From Euonymus europaeus (lineage: Eukaryota; Streptophyta; Magnoliopsida; Celastrales; Celastraceae): DNA of 64,000 nt. Each line of letters begins with the position of its first letter. Within the stretch, counting starts at the first letter, position 1. Positions 59,442 to 64,000 of the stretch are shown here, piece by piece. The notes under the pieces were generated by a model that worked only from the letters and a program-made list of their open reading frames with translations, had not been told where the DNA came from and searched no databases. Where the stretch lies: contig OY756957.1 in the NCBI GenBank assembly GCA_963580455.1, positions 4,407,001-4,471,000 of the forward strand, written 5' to 3'. Position numbers and translations under genes: made by a program.

Positions 59442-61354
59442 GGGGTAATACGGTCATTTTGCAGTGTGCATAATTATATGGGGTTTTTTAACGTATAGTA
59501 AAAGGCATGGAGTTGGGTGTACAGTAGAGATGATGATATTGTCGAGAATGAATTATGTTTCAAGGTTTTTTATGACATGGGAACCAACAACAATTATCCT
59601 TTGAGTATATACAAGATAAATAAATTTAGGGCTATTACAGTAACAACAATCGTAACAAATCGTTATCATATCGATCGCTTCATCGACTCAAAAAATTCAA
59701 ATGTTATCGATCGCCTTGATAAATCGTCAATTGGTAAATTGATGGATCAGTAACGATTAGTCGATAATTTGTAATTTTACATATTTACTATCTTTTAATG
59801 TCCACGTCCAAGTGATAACTCTTTACCAGCCATTTTATTATCATGATTATGATACCATGCCTTCTTTAATTTCATGATTATATATTTCCTTATTCTACAC
59901 AATTTCATAAATATGAATGATTAACTATTATATACATATATAGACACACATATATAGATTATCTCTTTGATCCATCTTCTTTGGTGCTTGACCCACAAGC
60001 CATATTATTGCTTACTATTACAAAATTCTTTGAACTTGATCCATATCACAAGTAAAGAAATTTGAAGTCCTGAAGCAGTGAATAAAGTAGTACTAGTGCT
60101 TGCATTTTGTAAATCATGATAATTGTATTAATTGTTACTTTAATTAAGTTAATAGGACTCAATGTAATAAATACAAGTCAATCCAAATTTTAATTAAAAC
60201 TTTAATCCAAGACATATCTTCTACTAGTAGGTGTTAAATCATATTCACCAACCCTAGATGATTTTTTTTTACCCTTCAAATACAAATTTAATGTTAGCTT
60301 TAATGCAACTACTTTTTTTGGAGTGCATTTACTGCGTGGGATTTAATATATGACCAATATTGTCTATCTAAATTTGGAAATATTATATTACTCTCATGGA
60401 TTAATTAAGCCAAATATTAGTTTTCCTTAAAAAAAGAGTCAGTAAAGGTAAAATTTATCTTCAAATTGCCGTCATATACAAAACTCATAAAATTTTGCCA
60501 CAAATTTCACTCCAGACATGTACAAATTTTATGAATTTCATACTCTCTTCGTCTCATTTTTATTTTAAACTGTCCCGAAGATAATGTCACTTTTTTCATG
60601 AATTAAAAATTTTATTGATGTATTTTAAAATTAATCTTACTAAAAAGTTAAATGTTTTTTTCCTAAAAATAAATTATATGTTAAACTCTGATCATATCAT
60701 TTTAGAAAATAAAGACAAATTTAGAATATAATTATTTATATACTTGAATTACATTAAAAATATGTCCCCTTTAAAAATTAGACTTTAAAAGGATGGCAAT
60801 CAAAATAATTGGACGGGAGGAGTATTAATTAACCAAAAGGTCATGTCCTATACCCGACCCGTACCGTTTATATCCCTAAAGATATGGTTTATTGTCAAGT
60901 AAAATAAATTACTCATAGATTACATTTTTTTTTTGTAAAAGAAAATGAGTAGAGTTATATAAAGCTCATATCACCAATTGAGCTATTCAAAATTTGTCAT
61001 AGATCACATTTACATACACCACATACATTACTGGGTCGAAAATGTTAAATGTTCATAGACATTCATATTCACAGGCATCCATAGTGTTTTGTCTTTTTTT
61101 TTATTATAAATTTTCTAACTTGATTTTGCTATCAAAATCAGTAATATATGATCTGTCACATATTCTTATGAACGTTTATAGATGAAATGTCTATGGACGA
61201 TTAGCACTGATGTTAGTGCCAAGTACTCTACAAATACTACAATTTGAAGATGATGAAGATCAAAATGTAAATTAAAAATAAATAGAATAAAAATTCAATT
61301 AAACCTATTATCTTAAAAAAATTCATAAAAATTTACCACAAAATTTCCCTCCCA
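59442..61354. other. Intergenic with one Stowaway-like MITE
   Basis: AT-rich DNA holding the 3' untranslated region of the preceding gene, the MITE at 60543-60822 and the XRCC3 promoter. A 78-codon frame at 59517-59753 is low in complexity and unsupported. Confidence 0.6.
60543..60822. mobile_element. Stowaway-like MITE, about 280 bp
   Basis: It starts TA-CTCTCTTCGTCTCATTTTTA and ends TAATTGGACGGGAGGAG-TA. The inverted ends fit the Stowaway consensus (CTCCCTCCGTCCC) and TA flanks both sides. The interior is AT-rich and non-coding. Its size matches the copy at 29904-30180. Confidence 0.78.
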
Positions 61355-62263
61355 ATGGCAATCACACCAGAAAACCTCCTCAATCGACGACTATCCACCG
61401 AAAAGTGCAGCCTTGGCTGTCCCATCCTCGACCGCTTACTTGGAGGAGGAGTGCCGTGCAACTCCATCACCGAAATCGTAGCCGAAAGCGGATCCGGCAA
61501 GACCCAACTCTGCCTCCAAATAGCCCTCCATGCCCAGCTCCCTGTCTCACACGGTGGCCTTGCCGCCTCTTCTCTCTATATCCATACGGAATTTTCATTC
61601 CCCTCTCGCCGACTTCATCAACTTTCCCATTCCTTTTGCGCTCTGTACAATCGCCTTTATAGCGACGGTGATTACAATCCATGTGACTACATATATGTGC
61701 ATAGCATACAAACTGCCGATCAATTGCTCGATATAATGCCAAAGATAGAGTATTTTGTTACAAACGCGAATAACCAATTGCCGGTTAAGCTAATTGTGAT
61801 TGACTCAATCGCGGCACTATTTAGATCCGAGTTTGAGAACACTCCGCGAGAACTTAAGCGGAGGTCGTCGCTGTTTTTCAAGATATCTGGGAAATTGAAG
61901 GCATTGGCTAAAAGATTTAGTTTGGCTGTTGTAGTGACTAATCAGGTTGTTGATTTTATGGGACCAAGTGACGGGATAAATGGGGCGAGGGTTGGAAATT
62001 TGGGGGTTTTGTATTCGTCTGGTAGAAGGGTCTGTGCTGCTCTGGGGCTGGCATGGGCTAATTGTGTGAATTCAAGGCTGTTCCTGTCCAGGGATGAGGA
62101 GATTGTTCAAGAAGAGGATGCATTGGTGGATTGCAGTGATGGGCATAACATGTGTAGGGGGACAAAGAGGAGACTTCATGTGATTTTTGCACCTCATTTG
62201 CCTCATACGTCTTGTGAGTTTGTGATCAGAATTGATGGCGTTTTTGGTGTTGAAAGAAGATAG
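61355..62263 (+). CDS. XRCC3: DNA repair protein XRCC3 homologue (RAD51 paralogue)
   Basis: RAD51 paralogue acting with RAD51C in homologous recombination, double-strand-break repair and meiotic crossover completion. The 302-aa intronless frame equals the usual plant length. MAITPENLLNRRLSTEKCSL is followed by the RecA/RAD51 core: GCPILDRLLGGGVPCNSITE, Walker A AESGSGKT (43-50), LCLQIALHAQLPVSHGG, LYIHTEFSFPSRRL, Walker B LIVID (146-150) and the VVTNQVVDF L2-like segment. The tail has GLAWANCVNSRLFLSRDEE and RRLHVIFAPHLPHTSCEFVI. The first Walker A residue is Ala rather than Gly; I believe other plant XRCC3 proteins share this. The start ATG is the first in frame and is preceded by an AT-rich leader. 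Confidence 0.94.
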   Translation: MAITPENLLNRRLSTEKCSLGCPILDRLLGGGVPCNSITEIVAESGSGKTQLCLQIALHAQLPVSHGGLAASSLYIHTEFSFPSRRLHQLSHSFCALYNRLYSDGDYNPCDYIYVHSIQTADQLLDIMPKIEYFVTNANNQLPVKLIVIDSIAALFRSEFENTPRELKRRSSLFFKISGKLKALAKRFSLAVVVTNQVVDFMGPSDGINGARVGNLGVLYSSGRRVCAALGLAWANCVNSRLFLSRDEEIVQEEDALVDCSDGHNMCRGTKRRLHVIFAPHLPHTSCEFVIRIDGVFGVERR

Positions 62264-64000
62264 TATGTTTTAACACAAGATCTTATGACCTCGAAGGTAG
62301 CAGTGCTGAGTTCGGGGTGAACTTATGATTGGACTTTCAAAGAGTACAGTACGTATTGTTCTACCTTCTTCCTCTCTCTCTTTTCTGCTCTTTCGTGTTT
62401 ATTTTGAATTTGTTTACATTATTAGTTGCAGAGAAAGGCTTGTTTATATTTTACTTTCGTGTACATTTTTTTATGAATTGAAGTCCCTTTTCTGGATTAT
62501 TTGTTCGTTTATTTATCCTTTGTCACTCCTTCCCTTTTACAGTTCATGTGGTGAGCTGCTGAGCTTCTGTGCAATCCAAACTAGACATGTGATTGATTCA
62601 ATAAGTAGCTTGTCATCACTTTTCCCTCAGATTTTGGTTCCATTGTTATACAACCCTGAAAATACTTGCTTTTGGTGGGAATGTCTTGCACAAAACCATC
62701 TAGGCATTGATATGACTAAGGATATAACCTGCTTTCTAAAGGGGAGCTATAGCATTGCCTCGGATTAGGAGGTGGAGGCATTCTGGGCAGCAAATATTAC
62801 TCTCACCTCCCAAAATCCCCTATTTGGGTGGGTTGTAAATTGGGTGATATGACGTGTAGGCACCTCTTAAAACACTCCTTCCCAAAGCCCCCCATGACTG
62901 GCACCAATCCTTAAGGTGCATCTGTATCCAAGTGAGATTTTGGCAACTGAATCCTTTCTTTCTCTGATTTGCTGAAACCCAAAGGAACTGCTTCACCAGA
63001 CAGATCCAGTTTGTGAGGTCCTCTACTACTTTACATTGTGGAGATTCGTGCTTTGGTGAACTTAAAAGTGATTGAACTTTTTTCTGTGTCTTTAGGGTCT
63101 GGTTGAACATGATCTCAAAGATTTTTTTCTTATGGAAAGACAATATGCAGTCAATTTTTTTGGTGTAGGCAATCTTGATGGCTATATCTATACAATTAGG
63201 AGAAGCAGTAGTAAAAGTTAATGAGAATAATCAACTGATTGCTTAAAATTCATTTGGTTAACTTGTTTTGAGTATTTATTTTTAAAAATAGTTTTCATTT
63301 TTCAGTTTTTAAAAACTAGAAAACCAAAACAACAAATGTTGTTTTGTAGGATTTTCAAGTGGCATAATTGTAATTAAGATGAATTTATTTTATTTTATTT
63401 TTTTTCTCTCTCCTCTCACTCCCACGGTGACTCACCTCTCTCCACCGACATCGTCGTCCGGCCATCGGAAGGCTTGCTCCGGTGTTGACCCAAAATCACC
63501 TTCATTTTGACCCGATTGATGAATTTGAATTTCATTTTGATAAGTTTGAGTTTCATTTGGATGAATTTTAATTTCATTTGACTAAATTTCAATTTTAATT
63601 TCATGTTTTTCGGTTTTCGAAAAAATAGTCAAATATTACCAACCAAATAGAATTTTTTAACAGTTTTTTTTCCCTAAAAAGTGTTTCTAAAAATTATACC
63701 CAAAATCATTTTTAAAAACTAAAAAAGAAAATAATATCCAAACACATTCTAAACTTTTTCTTGTAACAAAGTTGATTGCTTTGAGAATTAATTAGGTTCT
63801 GTTAGCAGTTATTTTGAATGACTGTTCTCATTTATTAACAAGACTTCTCCTTGCAAGATTGAGTACTTGGTACTTATGGTTTTCACAATTTACTCTTTTG
63901 GTTCGATGGGGAGGTTAAGAGAGATGAGAATATGAGAGAGACAATCTTAAATCTTACGTATGCTTCTTGGCATCTCCTGAGTGCTGTTATTCAAAATCAA
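62264..64000. other. XRCC3 3' region and intergenic repeats
   Basis: The first roughly 500 bp are probably the XRCC3 3' untranslated region; a 147-codon frame there (62325-62768) is Phe/Leu/Ser-rich and looks incidental. From about 63240 to 63750 the ends (TTCATTTGGTTAAC...; opposite strand GAATGTGTTTGGATATTATT) suggest a decayed inverted-repeat element with a GC-richer core at 63410-63490. A 21-bp-period tandem (GAATTT-AATTTCATTT) lies at about 63515-63605. No further gene is seen. Confidence 0.5.

Noticed and set aside
62325..62768. 147-codon open frame after XRCC3
   Set aside because: Rich in Phe/Leu/Ser from T-rich DNA, no domain seen, and it lies where the XRCC3 3' untranslated region is expected.

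Overview
The window is nuclear DNA from a flowering plant, most likely a eudicot. The genes are intron-rich with AT-rich GT..AG introns. The families include plant lineages (an AINTEGUMENTA-LIKE/PLETHORA factor with its 9-nt microexon, a plant-length cytochrome P450 reductase, a WYYVFMMFG-type plant-specific protein). The intergenic DNA is AT-rich and full of MITEs, SINE/LINE relics and TA microsatellites. I cannot name the species.

Layout. 1-3.8 kb: intergenic with microsatellites and MITE relics. 3.8-14.6 kb (+): 16-exon WDR75-type ribosome-biogenesis WD40 gene with a telo-box upstream and LINE/SINE relics in its introns. 15.45 kb (+): tRNA-Glu(TTC). 15.5-19 kb: intergenic. 19.0-19.6 kb (+): single-exon SNRNP27-type splicing gene. 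19.6-26 kb: repeat-rich intergenic. 26.0-28.6 kb (-): AIL5/PLT5-like AP2 factor in 8 exons. 28.6-32.5 kb: intergenic with a Stowaway-like MITE and a long inverted-repeat element. 32.5-35.7 kb (-): RPA2. 35.7-44.1 kb: gene-poor; it holds an unassigned GC-rich block, a 1.26-kb hAT-like element carrying a DUF4283 fragment, a Tourist-like MITE and a perfect 40-bp-arm palindrome. 44.1-49.3 kb (+): NADPH-cytochrome P450 reductase in 18 exons. 50.6-54.2 kb (-): HAD-family glycerol-3-phosphatase in 6 exons, divergent from intronless histone H4 at 54.56 kb (+). 54.9-58.7 kb: intergenic with a 4 x 91-bp hairpin-bearing tandem repeat. 58.7-59.4 kb (+): plant-specific unknown. 61.4-62.3 kb (+): intronless XRCC3.

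For the five spliced genes the exon chains were assembled by hand. All splice sites are GT..AG, the reading frame is kept throughout, and the coding lengths are 2442, 1413, 813, 2133 and 726 nt, each divisible by three. These are independent housekeeping and developmental genes, not an operon or a cluster. Three of them (RPA2, H4, XRCC3) serve S phase or DNA repair, and candidate cell-cycle promoter motifs are visible near RPA2 (TTTGGCGG) and H4 (two TCCAACGGCT boxes).

I found no convincing new multi-gene system. The points most worth a second look are the hAT-like element with a captured DUF4283 fragment, the perfect palindrome at 42.9 kb, the 91-bp repeat array next to an anomalous GC-rich tract, the long inverted-repeat element at 31.2 kb, and the unassigned GC-rich block at 36.4-37.7 kb.
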